A DNA stretch of 64,000 nt. It comes from Paramarasmius palmivorus (lineage: Eukaryota > Basidiomycota > Agaricomycetes > Agaricales > Marasmiaceae). The DNA lies in NCBI GenBank assembly GCA_037176845.1, contig JAYKXP010000020.1, forward strand, positions 124,001-188,000. The letters run 5' to 3'. Below are positions 1-11,618 of the stretch, one piece after another. Each line of letters starts with the position of its first letter. Position 1 is the stretch's first letter. Made by a program: the position numbers and the translations under genes. The notes beneath the pieces are model-generated. The model ran no database searches. It was not told the DNA's origin and was given only the letters and a program-made list of their open reading frames with translations.

Positions 1-57
1 CGCTTAGAGAACGTTTCTAACATCCTGGCAACGATTCATCAGTGGCGGGACATGTAG
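1..57 (+). CDS. possible 3' end of a gene cut by the left edge
   Basis: A frame open from base 1 reads RLENVSNILATIHQWRDM and ends at TAG (55-57). It reads like an amphipathic protein end, but only 18 codons are visible and no family can be named. It would converge on the kinetochore gene that ends at 574. Chance openness is quite possible. Confidence 0.2.
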   Translation, partial: RLENVSNILATIHQWRDM

Positions 58-573
58 CTATTGACATTCGGATTGTTTTCAACGCTCGACCTGAAGGGTG
101 AAAGGCAGCCTTTTCGTTCCTGAAGATGAGGAGCATTAGCAGTCCCGCCTCTCCGTTGGAGCTCACCACCAGATACTAGCCGTCTATGATCGAACCTACT
201 TTCAGCCGCGTCCGCGTACGATTTGCGGCTTGCCACGTAAAGATACCCATGGAGTATGGAGCAAGCGTTGTGAAGTCGTGAAATAGTGTCCTTCGGGAGT
301 GCAGTAGTCGAGGCTCAATTTCCTGTCAAACACTGGCAGATAGACACCATAGTGAGGTGATATTACAGGCCCAAGGGAACCGGCCACACCTTATTCCAGA
401 GGCACCATTAAGACCGTCACGGGAGACGTGATGGCTAAGACTCAATTCCCAAAGCAGTGTAGATTGTACACAATGAATAAAGGTACAGATGCAAGTAACG
501 GACAGATAACGATAAGGATAGAGGAATAGGAAGTTAGAGCAGATGGAAAAGGCAGTGGAAGAAACCAGATAGA
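58..573. other. intergenic, nothing recognised
   Basis: This stretch lies downstream of the minus-strand Mif2 gene. The short open frames on both strands show no family resemblance and no splice-linked continuation. It probably holds 3' untranslated sequence. Confidence 0.5.
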
Positions 574-2542
574 TCATGCGCCCATAGTCGCAGCTCTTTT
601 CGTTGTCTTTGCCGCAACAGTATCGTTCACACCAGTAGTAGACGCCCTCTTGGCAGGTTTCTCTGGAGAGGTAGTCAATCTATCATCAGCTATCATCCTG
701 GCTTGAGTGAAAAACAATCTTGCAGGCCGTTTGGAGATGTTCTCAATGAAATATTGGTTACCTGGAACACTGTCAGGAAACGTAAAGAGGCTGCAAGGTA
801 TTCACCAACCTCGAGGTACCATGAACATCGAACCCTGACACAAAACTCTACTGAGGTCGTTAATTTTGACGTTGACGGCCCCCTCCAAGATACAAAACAC
901 CTAATAGATGTTCAGCATTCGCACAAATGTCTCTACTGACCACGACTCACATATGTATTGTCCTTCGTCGTCTTATTCGGTTTACGAGCATCAACAGGAA
1001 TAACCAGTTGCCCGGCAGCTATGAATTGTTCATCGCCAAATATCTTCTGGAAAAGCCATTCAGAGTTATTGGCTTGCTGAGGAGAAACATTCTTGGCTAG
1101 ACAGGCGATACCTACAGCCACCGTGAGCAAGAATAGAAGACGAAAAAAAGGACAAATGCCTACGCTTCTCAACCAACTCCTTTGTCCTCCAGTCAATGAC
1201 CAACCCTCGTTCAGACGTATCATCATCCCAACCCTTCTCCGGAAAGTCATCAGGGTCATGTGGGGCGGGCGTAGCACTAGCAGCCGGCACACGACTTCGA
1301 CTCCTTGTTGACCTCTTTCGCTTCTTGCTGAAAGGTTCTACAGGGTCTTCAGGGATGCGAATGATTTCCTTGATATGGGGGACCAAAATCTGTCCTTTCT
1401 GAGTCTTCGGACGACCATATACAACCTTTTCGTTACGCCAGTACTGGAGCGGTTTGTAGGTCGCTCGCTGAGATCGACGGACACCTAGGTACAACGTAAT
1501 TAGCACAGTGAATCTTCGGTAAAATGTGTCGGGGCACCTTCTGCATGATTTTCCTTCATCTTCATGGATTGCACCTTCACTTTCGTTTTCTTAGCCACTA
1601 CCTCTTGAGGCTCTTCCACCCTGATCTTCTTCGCCCGTGAACTTGCCTGTGGCTCCTCCACTTCTTCCTCCTCTTGATCCTCCTGTATTGGACCATCATC
1701 AAAAGCATCCAAATCGTCGAAACCCTGCGCACTATCATCCTCCATCTCCTCGTCTTCGTCTCTGCTTATAGCACCTTTACTTAACAACTTGGTGTTTGGC
1801 GTTGGCGTAATCGGCGCTCTACGCGACGATCCTACAGGGGTCCTCTCCAGATCATCCTCCTCTTCAATACCGTTCATGGTCATATTCTGAGTCGGCGAAG
1901 AAATCTGGGCATCCGATTGAGAAATAGGGTCCGAATAATCCATAGCACCAGCACCGTTCGTGGTCATACTCATGTCCATGGAATAATCTTCTTCGGTGTG
2001 CTGAATAGAAAGTCGAGAAGGTCTAGCCGAGATCCCATTACGATTCGAATGACGAGGCGAGCCACGACGGGGTGAGGGTATCGCATCATACACATCGTCG
2101 GTCGTGCGTGACACTGGACGCGAACGCGTTGAAGTGGCTTTGGGCGTTGTTGCTGGTTGTCGAGCACTAGCATTGGAGATGTATCGAATAGGACCTAAAC
2201 AATAAAAGAAAAGTAAGCTTTGCAGACCGGGTTGAGACATGCTACCTGGTACACACTATCAATGTCCATATCTTCTTCGCCACCCCCATCATCCAAGTCT
2301 TCTTCGACTAGTACAGATTTTCTCTTCTTTCCTCTGCCATTGACTTGAAACGGCGTCAAGGCATCCGCCTGGCCCAACACGTCTTCAAAAGGCTCGAAAC
2401 CGTCCGAATCTAGTTCTGCACGTTGAACGCGAACACCAGTCTTCTTTGCAACATCAACATTTTCACCGCGGAAAGGAACGTGAGGTTTTGGAGGGCCGCG
2501 TCTTGTTCCAGTGCTGCTTCGACGAGGAGCATCTGTAGGCAT
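574..2542 (-). CDS. MIF2: Mif2/CENP-C inner-kinetochore protein
   Basis: This is the centromere protein C homologue, which binds the CENP-A nucleosome and links it to the Mis12 complex. The start at 2542 opens MPTDAPRRSSTGTRR, followed by the N-terminal Mif2 block (PHVPFRGENVDVAKKTGVRV, then DSDGFEPF). Long acidic and serine-rich linkers follow. The CENP-C signature RRSQRATYKPLQYWRNEKVV lies near 1430-1484. A C-terminal cupin dimerisation domain begins WLFQKIFGDEQFIAAGQLVI. Five introns join the exons: donor near 2256 (MDIDS/PIRYIS), near 1537 (EG/VRRSQR), near 1170 (VEKR/IACLAKN), near 950 (KDNTY/VFCILEGAVNV) and one inside the cupin (MFMVPRG/NQYFIENI). The last exon reads ARLFFTQARM and stops at 574. 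All expected domains are present in order. It is very probably functional and single-copy. Confidence 0.93.
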
Positions 2543-3204
2543 TAGAATAGTATAGTGATTGTGGTTTCTTGATGTGGTCGAGAGCAAGGGCGGCAAACAG
2601 CCTACATTGGCGTGTGGTCCGAATTCCCACATGGCTTTATTACACCACTTGTTCTAAGTACATAATTGGATTCAACTTTCATTTGTATTCATCGCTATAA
2701 AACCGTATAGCAGACCCTAGTAGACCCAGTGTGCAAAGGCGATATATAAGGTTGAGACGAATATGATTTCGTATATACGATAGGTAACCAAAAAAAAACG
2801 TAGTACTTTGAACGTAAACAAATTACACTTTTCGAGAGTCGAGAGGAGCGGAAGCGGGACAACAAAACAATGAAAAGCTAGACAGATCGAGTGGCGAGAG
2901 GCAGAAAACAGAGGGATTTTAAGCCTTATTAATAAAGGGCAAGTGTTACTCGTATTGGAGTCGAGAGGAAAACGGCGTTGCGCAGAGGAGAACAAAGACA
3001 TGATGATTGTGCGTTTGCGGATGATGATGATGTGGGAAACACGACGACGACGACGATGTGAGGAAGGACGAAAGATTTGCAGAACCTCCGGACGAAAATA
3101 ATAGAAAGGATAACCGAACTAGAACAGACCCGACAACAACGAAAGGTTGAACGAATGGAGGGGTCATAGGTATGATGTAATTCATAAGGCGGGCAGATCA
3201 GCCA
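2543..3204. other. intergenic with GAT/GAC microsatellites
   Basis: This holds the promoter side of Mif2 and the 3' side of the RNA-binding protein gene. Short runs of GAT and GAC triplets lie at about 3018-3058 and a run of A near 2790. Open frames here are low-complexity shadows and no gene is seen. Confidence 0.5.
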
Positions 3205-6200
3205 TCACATGGGCGAAACAGCTCGAAGAGCATCCCTGTCTGCGTCTCCGCGGCGAGTGAGCTGGAATTGCACTGATTCCTGTCCACTACTGCCACTCTC
3301 CGAACCTCCGGTGGGGCTCTTCAGTCCACTTCTCCATGCATGTGCATAGAGCTGACTGCTTCTCCTGGCGTTCGAAGGCAAAGGGGGAGACTGGGCATCC
3401 TGAGGATGAGGCGAGCCGGAAGCGGAATCCAAATCCAGGCTAGCCAGTGTACCATTCAGATCATGCATCGAATCAAATGATTCACTTGGTGTTTGCTGTT
3501 GCAGTGGCTGTTGATGATGTTGTTGGTGATAGTGCTGTCCAGAGCTAGGTCTAGATATAACGACGCTAGCGGAAGCTCCACTTGCACCATGTCTACCCCC
3601 AGAGGCAGCCGAAACGGGCGAACCTACACTGAGATTCGCAGGATTCTGCCCGCTATAGCTCCCATACCTCGATAAACCGCTACCAGGCCTCGTACTCGTT
3701 GGAGACATTTTGAGGGCCGATGTTGCACTCCCATGGCCGTTCATCAACCCATTCAGCGCGATAAGGGGACGATGGCCGTTATCACCAACGGACGACGCAT
3801 TCGAAACTATCGATTCTCGCCTCGTAAGCTCAGCTTTAGCGGCAGCACCATTCGGATCCGGTGAAAATGGAGAGAAAGCCATCATCGACTGAGCGTTCCT
3901 CGGCTGGGAGTGGCTTCTCTGGGGAATATCATCTTGGAGAGAACCATTCCCAGTGGAGGAGCTGAAGGCGTGGCCGAACAAGCCATGATCATACAGTCCA
4001 CCAGCAGCACTAACGCCATTACGAGCGCCATGGTGGTTGCCAACGACGTCCTCACGAGACGCAAGATGTGCCGTCCTCAACTTCTCTTCTGCGTACAGCC
4101 CAGCTGAAGCAAGCTGTTGTGGATTTGCCTGCTGCCCCTGGCCGTTCCCGTATTGGTGTTGATCAAAGCCGGAACTGTGGGCACCCATCTGTCGACCATG
4201 TTGTTCTTTGTCTGCGGCGACAGGAACGTCCATATAACCACCAGCGGCCAGTTTTTGCAGCAACTGAATGGCCTGATCTTGGGACAGCGAGTTGAGGTTC
4301 ATACCCGTCAATGGACCTTGCGGAACGTGCTGTTGAGTCAAATTGTGGCTTGGCATGGGATGTTGGGGTGCGGGTGGCGCATTTGGAGGCTGGAATGCCT
4401 GAAGAAGCGGATGAATCGATGCTGCTGATGGCGTTGGATTCGAGGATGCGGAGTTCAATGGTGGCGTAACACCGAACGAATTTTGAAGTTGCATGGCGGC
4501 AGCCTGTGCGGCTTGGGCGGCGGCTTGAGCGGCTTTGTCTAAGGGACCATCGGTTAGTATACTAGGTGAATGTCAGCAACCTTTACTCACATTGGCTTCT
4601 GCCCCAACTCAGTCTTATCCTGCTACCGCCAATGGGGAACCCTTGCATCTTTTCAATCGCATGCTCTGCATCTGCTTTGCGTACGAACTGTACAAAACCG
4701 CAATTCTTCCCCACTGGTACTTTGACCTGTGCACGAATTTATTGAAACTGAACATGCGACGCCAAAGAAGGGACTCACGTAGTGAATATCGCCAAAGGGA
4801 GCGAAAAAAGTTCTCAAGGTGTCCTCGTTGATCAGCGGCGATAAACCACCAACGAATACCGTGGTATTGTAAGGGTCAGTGCTTGTCAACTGTTCCCCAT
4901 TCGGTCCAATAAGGTTACCGAGAATGGCACGAGCCTGCGCATGGTGCTTCCACGATTCCTCCGACAACGCGTATCGCGAGTTTGACCAATCTCCGTTTTG
5001 AGATGGCTGGGAATTGTCGGGCATGGCATCAAACTTGGGGACGGCGCCATTCGTGTGGGTGTTGGTGTACTGCTGAGCAAGTTGGGCAAGCAGCTTGACG
5101 TCTGAATCAGAGCTACCGCTACTGAACGCTGTAGCAGTCGAAGCTAAGCTACCGTTGGAAGAAGATGAACCGGTGCCGCCAGCCCCTGGACTCGTCGAGC
5201 CATTCGATACCCAGTCCGAGCCTGTACCGGACAAGACTGGAATAGCAGAGCTTGCAATAGGTGAAGAGACGCTCTTTGGTTGATTGGTCCCGGTGGTGGC
5301 GTGGGTGCTGGTAGGTGTAAAGGTAGAAGGAGGCTCAGCCATGCTAGGTGTTGGATTGACGTGAAACGGTGGCGCATAGGTATGGGGTGCAGGTAGAGGT
5401 GCAGGAGGCGGCTTAAACTTGGCTGTGGCAGGAGAGATACGCACTGATCAAAGAGAGATGAGTATATGCGCGATTCCATCATGCAAGACTTACTTGGTCT
5501 AGATAAACAGTACAGCCCATGCATCTCAATGAGTGCACGTTGCTGGTCGGCTTCATCAGTGAACCTGAGAAATTCTTGAGTCAGCGTTTGCCAGATAGGG
5601 GACCGAAAGGGATGACTCACCGAACAAAGCCATACCCTCTGGAAACGCCAGTTATAGGATCGAGCATGATCTTGGCGCTCTTACAGCTGAGGAATGGACG
5701 AATGAACTTGGGTTCACGATCATTGCGAAGACCGAGGACTGGGTTGCGAAAGACGGCGACGAGGTCAGAGTTGCTCGTCTCTGGGGCGAGGTCGCCAACA
5801 AAGATGCTATACTCTTGTGGATACTGCTGCTGCGACTGCAGCTGAGATTGAATGCTATTGGGCGGGTAGGTTGGTGAAAGAGCTGATGTCGGTAACTGGA
5901 TCGAGGACGCCCAATTCATCTGGAAGGGTTTCGTCGAGTTTGGCATGGTTGGGGGTGTCGCTGATGAGTTAATTTGGGCGAGGACTTGACTAGCGTGTGC
6001 AGGAGAACGGAAAGTGAGGAGACAAAAGCCTGAGTTGTTGGCGTTGGAACCTGTCGGCGGTGGTACTTTGATAACTTGTGGATCCCAGCCCATCAAAGTG
6101 CACACTTGCTTGACGTATTCTTCGTCCATCCACGGCTCTAAATCTCCCCAAAATAGCGTTTGAAGTCCAATGGACGAGGAAGAAGAAGAGGTGTCCGCCA

Positions 6201-6354
6201 GCGTGGTCGAAGTAGAAGAGGAAGAAGTGGGGGGAGGTGAAGTCACACCGTGACTATTTGGCCCAGGCGTAAACTCTTCTCCTGTGTCCCAGAACCTATC
6301 CAGCCCACCATGCCCCAATCCTGGAGGATAATCATACCCTTCATTCCGCGCCAT
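3205..6354 (-). CDS. Ngr1/Nam8/Csx1-like RNA-binding protein, three RRMs
   Basis: This protein of about 1000 residues has three RNA-recognition motifs of the TIA-1/Ngr1 type, a group that controls mRNA stability or splicing. RRM1 starts LQTLFWGDLEPWMDEEYVKQ, RRM2 starts YSIFVGDLAPETSNSDLVAV and carries SRGYGFVRF, and RRM3 starts TTVFVGGLSPLINEDTLRTF. After RRM2 comes CLSRPMRISPATAKFK, the linker typical of this family. Introns interrupt RRM2 (FVR/FTDEAD), the linker (SRP/MRISPA), RRM3 (DIHYV/KVPVGKNCGFVQF) and the point after SWGRSQ. A run of alanine and glutamine then leads into a long disordered tail rich in Ser, Gly, Gln and His, ending RAVSPM. The ATG at 6354 (MARNEGYDYPPGL) is the first ATG in frame. 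Family is certain; the exact orthologue is not. Confidence 0.9.
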
Positions 6355-7713
6355 AAGACCCAAAAATCTACCAGACACCAACCAAAAGTTTGTATGTAGT
6401 GATCAAAGCAAAAAAAAGGCGGCGAACGTGGACGAAAACTTGCGAATGAAGAGAAATTCAAACGTAATACGAGGAGATAGGCGACCAGGATACGTATAAG
6501 AACGATTAAAACAAAGACGACAACTTTGGATAGAGAAGCAACGGATAGACGAGCGAATGGGATGGGGAATGCGCTGAGTACGTCGGGGATCGTTAGAATG
6601 GCACCAGGTGTATATTCACTGGTACACAACGGAGCAAACGACGCGAATTTCGAGCAATTCTCCAAAGAAACGAAAGAGAAATTGAGAGGAGAGGGAGATG
6701 CAACGACTAGGAGAAGAGGGAGACAAGGAAAGAGGGATTTCTCGGGAATCGATAGGGAGTGGAACACAGCCTAATTCTTGGGCTCCCCCTACAGTTTCAA
6801 ATTATCAGAAAATAGACATAGAAAATAAAATATCCACAATTGCAATAAATCAAAGATTTCTGTGATGTTAGCGGAGGCGGAATTGCGGAGTTGAATTTTC
6901 TAAAAATTTACCCTCATTTCACCCCTTCCGAATCCAAGAACTGGGGTCGTCTTGGTCCTTGGTCCCGTACTTTGGCCACCTAGCTCTGCAGCTCTGTGCC
7001 CCCAAGCCTGCCTGTTTTCTGAATCTCTCCCTGGATAGCCCTGGACCTTGCTCACCCTGGAAGCGTCTTGATTTTGAATTTCGGTCTTGCCCTTGAATTT
7101 CTTGCGTTCTAACCGGATGTCTTCCTTTCCAACAGAAAAAAATACCCGGGAGCAATCTCTTTTCTCCATACCGAATCGACCGGCATCACAACAGCTTGCG
7201 ATCGTCCGACGTTTCTCTTTCTGCTAGACTCCTTTTGGTACCCCTCTCTGTCCAATATGTCCCTCATTCGGAATATTTAGCCTGGAGATTCGTTGTCTTG
7301 CATGGAAAATTGATACACCAATGCTATTCGGTCGAGTCAGTTTTCATCAGATGTAGATTGCAGCTGCTCGCACCTGGAACACATATTTGAATTTCAGGCC
7401 CTGTTCAGACCTCCAACCTTTCTAGTCTTGCGAGCGCTGCAGTAGTTGGTTTATAGATCCTTGTGGGTCCCAGTCAAGGTTGGTTCAATTACGTCTTCAT
7501 TCACGTTGACGCCCGCTCCTCGGATCCTTACAGCAACAGCCTCCCTTTCCTTTCTGGTATTAGCGATAAGCTACTCATGAGGCAGACTCGACAAGAAATT
7601 ATTTGGGTAATAAACGGAGAGGAGAACTATGTACAGTAGTCTAGAATATGTGCATCTGAAATCTATGAAAATAAAATACGATTATCGAAATTCTAATTGA
7701 TCTATTGGCGTGT
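6355..7713. other. intergenic, 5' region of the RRM gene
   Basis: About 1.36 kb lies between the RRM protein start and the 3' end of the DUF6593 gene. Purine-rich sequence at 6400-6770 looks like a promoter or leader of the minus-strand RRM gene. Frames at 6900-7170 and 7196-7390 have no recognisable content. Confidence 0.45.
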
Positions 7714-8402
7714 TCAATCAATCTGTCGACCGCTTTGCACCAAAACCGTAGCCAAAACACATGGCAGCAAAAGTCCCGCTTGGACAGCATTCTGTGTAAG
7801 CTCCAAAACGACGGCTCTGTTATCTCTTGTGATACGGGCGACAAAATCCCTAGAGTTGGCGGGATACAACTGTTCCATCATCGGGATTAGCTAGTGTTCC
7901 ACAAGAGTCGTATCAAAAACCACTTACACAAATCCCTTCGGCTGGTGCTTGTTGCGGAACCCACGCGTAGTCCCCCTCGTTGAATGCCATCCTTCGACTC
8001 CTGCATAATATTCAGCAAATGAGCTTTCAGCGACGAGAAATAATGCCTATGAACCCACCTCTGATCACTCGAGAGTCTCAGAAAGTGCGCCGAAAGCTGC
8101 TTCCTGACCAAATCCTTGATTTCAACGATCGGGTGGCTTTGCCATTCAATCACTCCAAAGGCCTTGCCATCGTGTCTCTTCAAGATCGTGAATCCCGAAG
8201 CCGGATCCGTGACGATGTAGAAATGAGGCTGCATGTTGGGACCGATGACCGTACAGTGAAGTACGTCGGGGTTCAACGATGTGAACACGAATCTAAGGAC
8301 GCCTGCTGCACCGGTTGGGGATCCAGCAGTTGGGAGAGCACCGTATACGGATGGTGCGCTTCCTGCGGAGCTGTTCCAGGATGAGAAGGGATTGATGGAC
8401 AT
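7714..8402 (-). CDS. DUF6593 family protein
   Basis: This protein of about 190 residues belongs to a family found widely in basidiomycetes, with no known reaction. The start is ATG 8402 (MSINPFSSWNSSAG). The core reads FVFTSLNPDVLHCTVIGPNM, then QPHFYIVTD, FTILKRHDGK and GVIEWQSHPIVEI, which is the beta-strand-rich pattern of DUF6593. Two introns give SSDQR/SRRMAFNEGDYAWVPQ and AEGIC/LYPANSRDFVARI. The C-terminal helix VLELTQNAVQAGLLLPCVLA ends with VLVQSGRQID and TGA at 7714-7716, which is the usual family ending. The gene looks complete. Location and partner are unknown. Confidence 0.82.
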
Positions 8403-9396
8403 GTTTGGCAAATTGGAAGAGAAAAATAAGGACTAGACTCGGATGTGAGAGTAATAGATGCTGAAGAACTTGAGAATGACATTCGTAGCTTGCAGAGTGC
8501 AGTTTATATATCGATGTTTGCAATGGATCGTAAGGCTTACAAGTGCAGCGTTGCCTCCCTAGTATACGAATTTGGTCGTCCTTGTTCTTCACATCCAAAT
8601 CCATACGCGTAGGGATGACGGAGCTTGACGAGGCGAAATCCAGAATTCGGTGACCTCGGAACCCATCGAGGCGGCTACTCAAGATCTCTAATATCGTCCT
8701 CGGTTTGTCACCGATATTGAGCATAACTTTCCCAGCGTCAAAGAGTGCGCTACTGTCTGAAACATTGCCGTTGCTCAGACATCTATGGCGGTGGCGTGCA
8801 ACCCTGGTTTGTTGTCGCCAGTTGTATCTTATGGGCCTCCAGGCAGAAATGAATGGTTAATCGCTTCCGAAGGCCGAAGAAGAGCTACAGAGCATTGAAC
8901 GCTGTGGGTTCAATGTGGTACTTGGAATTCCGCTGAGAAACTCGACAGAGTATCCGGGTGACCCGATGGGACGTTCGGGTGGAGGAGAGCGACAGTGAGA
9001 CATGCCGGCGTTAGCACCATCAAATTCGAGCTTGAGATTCGGAGTATAGTCTGTAAACGACATAAGGCAGCACTGAATTTGGCACTCTAGGCAGGGCTTG
9101 AGCCTAAGTATGACGATGTTAAACTGTCGATGAAAGCAGAGCGAGAGAGAGAGGCGTTTCAAGAACAGCACAGCTTCGTCTGATATGATGAAAACCATGT
9201 GGCGTTTACGTGACTGTCAGTGTCCTGATTGTTGCGTCATTTAGACGCCGAAGTTCCAAGCTCAGACTCCAAATTCCTCTTATTTAATTGCGGGTTCTAT
9301 CATAGTTCTACAAACAGATTAGTCGTTAAATGTATAGTATCGTAGCATTCGTTATGGTATAGAAGGTATTTATTCAAGACCGTCCGGCGGAGTATC
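8403..9396. other. intergenic with possible minus-strand coding scraps
   Basis: Two minus-strand frames look partly protein-like. One at about 8513-8724 reads LNIGDKPRTILEILSSRLDG and then RMDLDVKNKDDQIRILGR. The other at 8857-9198 starts at ATG 9198 and contains MSFTDYTPNLKLEFDGANAG. I could not join either to a recognisable protein. They may be a decayed gene or chance frames. Confidence 0.3.
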
Positions 9397-11263
9397 TCAG
9401 TCGCGTACTTCTTCATCAGGCTCGAAGGCGCGGTTGACCTCCGTTATATGCTTTCTCCTCATAAACCATTGGAACAATGGTAGCGTGAGACACGATATTG
9501 CCACCCATGCAATTAAAACACCAAAGTTAAGGCCCACTGTATGATAGAAGCTAAATCAGGACGCGACACATGGAGAACGGAAGTGCGGAAACGTACAACT
9601 ATCTTTGGTAGAAAACAGTATCGTTCGGATAGCCCGCGACACGTTGTAAAATGGAGTAGCATATCCGTAATGATATATCCGTGGAAGGATTTCGATGGGG
9701 AAGAAGCATACAGATACGTTTGCTGTTTCAACAAAAGTGAGTTGGTAACGCGAGGTATGAAGTACGGTAAGTGACTCACAGATAATCCACAAGATCATGA
9801 AGAACGGAATACCCCTTGTCGTCAGAAGAGTAACCATCGCCTCCAACGCAAGGCCGACCGCCAACATCGCAACATAGTTCAACATCCAGAAGATGACGAA
9901 CCCAGCGCGCCCGAACCTGTGATCTTTATCAGCCCCGCCCGGCAACTCAAGCAGTGCGCGCACCACTCACCTCCGGTTGAAATCAACTTGAAATGCGAGA
10001 CTGAGGCACGAGTAAAAGAGGGACAGGAAAAAGTATGCAGTAAACACCGAGGTTAACCGAAGTCTGATGAGGGATCCAGTTTTCAGGTGCTTCTCAAGGC
10101 CAGATACCTCTCGTGCCGAAACCCCAATCATCTATACAGATCGTTACTCTGTGTATCAGGCAAGTCCGCCGATTAGAAACGTACCACAATGAAGAACGAG
10201 AGGATAAGGAGGTAGATCAGGCCGACAAAAGTGATGGCCGATGCACTACGATTGCAAGATTAGCTAGCGTCAAACTCAATTTGGAATGTGCTTACACAGG
10301 AATATCGAATGGTCGAAGATTGTTGATAGTATAGCTGATCGGCCTTGTGATAATTTGCGGTGCGTTGGTCAGGATGGCTTGAAGATTAGATGCCGAAGCG
10401 ACTTGTTGGGCTTGCTGCTGTGCGAAACGTTCGGCAACAGATTCCAAGACACCTTGGACGGTTGGCCGTATGATTGAGCGACTAAAGTGATTGAGTTCAA
10501 TGTTAGCCCTCTGACTCGATATAGTGACCAAACTTACAATGCATTTTCATTCCTGGCCTCAACCCCATAAACAGTGATAGCGGCCGAGCCGTTGTATGCC
10601 GCATCGGCGGAAGCTAGCGCGGAATTCAGTGCCTCAGTGGCCCCTGAGTTAACTATTTGGATGTATAAGTACCACTGAAAGGGAGTGAGGAAAGGAGAAT
10701 GACGTACTGACAATAGCCACCCAAGCCTTTTCATCTACTATTTTGTGAGAGATATCATCAACACCGCCCGGAAATGCAGAAGGTGGCACAGTTTGCCATG
10801 TAATCCTTGTGGAGGAGGAAGACGCCGCAACGGCTTGTGAGACGACAGTTCCTATCGAGGAACCATCAAAGTCCTGTAGCCATGTGAGCGCGTGGTTGTA
10901 ATATTCAACATGTCGACGTACCACGATCCATCCATGCAGATTATGTGCGGGGGATTTCCATAATGCTCCCCAATAAATCGAGAAAACTGCGAACATTGCA
11001 ATAGTAATTGCAAATGTACCGCCAACCAAAACCTTAAGGTAGATTTTCCGTGCCACAGCAACATTTTTATCCAAGAAGCTGGCAGAGAAAGGAGCAACAT
11101 GTGGGCGTTCGGCCTGGGGCGGGACACCTTTGAATGTTGATTGCATTTGTGGACTAACGGTTCTTGTTGGTGTTGATTCGGGTTTCTCGTTATGGAGGCT
11201 GGTCGTGGAAGAATGTACGGAGTGAGCGTCGACCGCAGTGCTGACTTTGTCCGAGTCGTTCAT
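9397..11263 (-). CDS. SNG1-like DUF3533 membrane protein
   Basis: This multi-span membrane protein belongs to the DUF3533 group that includes yeast Sng1 (nitrosoguanidine resistance). The start ATG 11263 reads MNDSDKVSTAVDAHSVHSST; an in-frame ATG at 11305 is an alternative. A disordered cytoplasmic N-terminus leads to a first membrane helix (VLVGGTFAITIAMFAVFSIY). The large extracytoplasmic domain starts HNLHGWIVVDFDGSSIGTVV and contains RSIIRPTVQGVLESVAERF. Several C-terminal helices follow, with FPIEILPRIYHYGYATPFYN and LGLNFGVLIAWVAISCLTLP. It ends RAFEPDEEVRD. At least seven introns were inferred. The substrate is not known. Confidence 0.85.
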
Positions 11264-11618
11264 GGTAAAGAGGGCGTAAACAAAGACATGTTTGCAACAA
11301 GACATGCTGGTTTATAAGGGTAGACTAGTGTTAAAGATCAGGGGGATGCGTGGGTTCGATAATTTCGGACTGACAAAGACCGGGCCAGGTCATCCAGCCC
11401 CTTTAGGTAGGACACTGCCCATATTAGGGAATTTTCAGGCCGTTTAGCCGCAGATCCATGGTTCAACGCAAACACATCCGTCACTTTCATTGTTTAACCG
11501 CAATTCAACCGTGTTATCAACAAAAATGTCATCCTACATAACCCTGGTTCGGAAGTTGAGTCTAGAGACCTGATCGATGTATAATAAATGAGTAACAGCT
11601 TACCATACAAACGCTGCT
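11264..11618. other. intergenic between SNG1-like gene and HEM14
   Basis: This 355-bp stretch holds the promoter of the SNG1-like gene and the 3' end of HEM14. No gene or clear motif is seen. Confidence 0.5.

Noticed and set aside
1196..1402. Plus-strand frames over the Mif2 gene
   Set aside because: They lie antisense to conserved CENP-C and cupin exons and have no family resemblance.
3018..3058. GAT/GAC triplet runs considered as a possible repeat element
   Set aside because: Short imperfect microsatellite in a non-coding flank; no larger structure.
3493..4428. Several plus-strand frames in the RNA-binding protein tail
   Set aside because: They are antisense shadows of a low-complexity, Ser/Gln-rich coding region.
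5144..5620. Overlapping minus-strand frame of 158 codons
   Set aside because: It runs through an intron and out of frame with RRM exons; the spliced protein explains the region.
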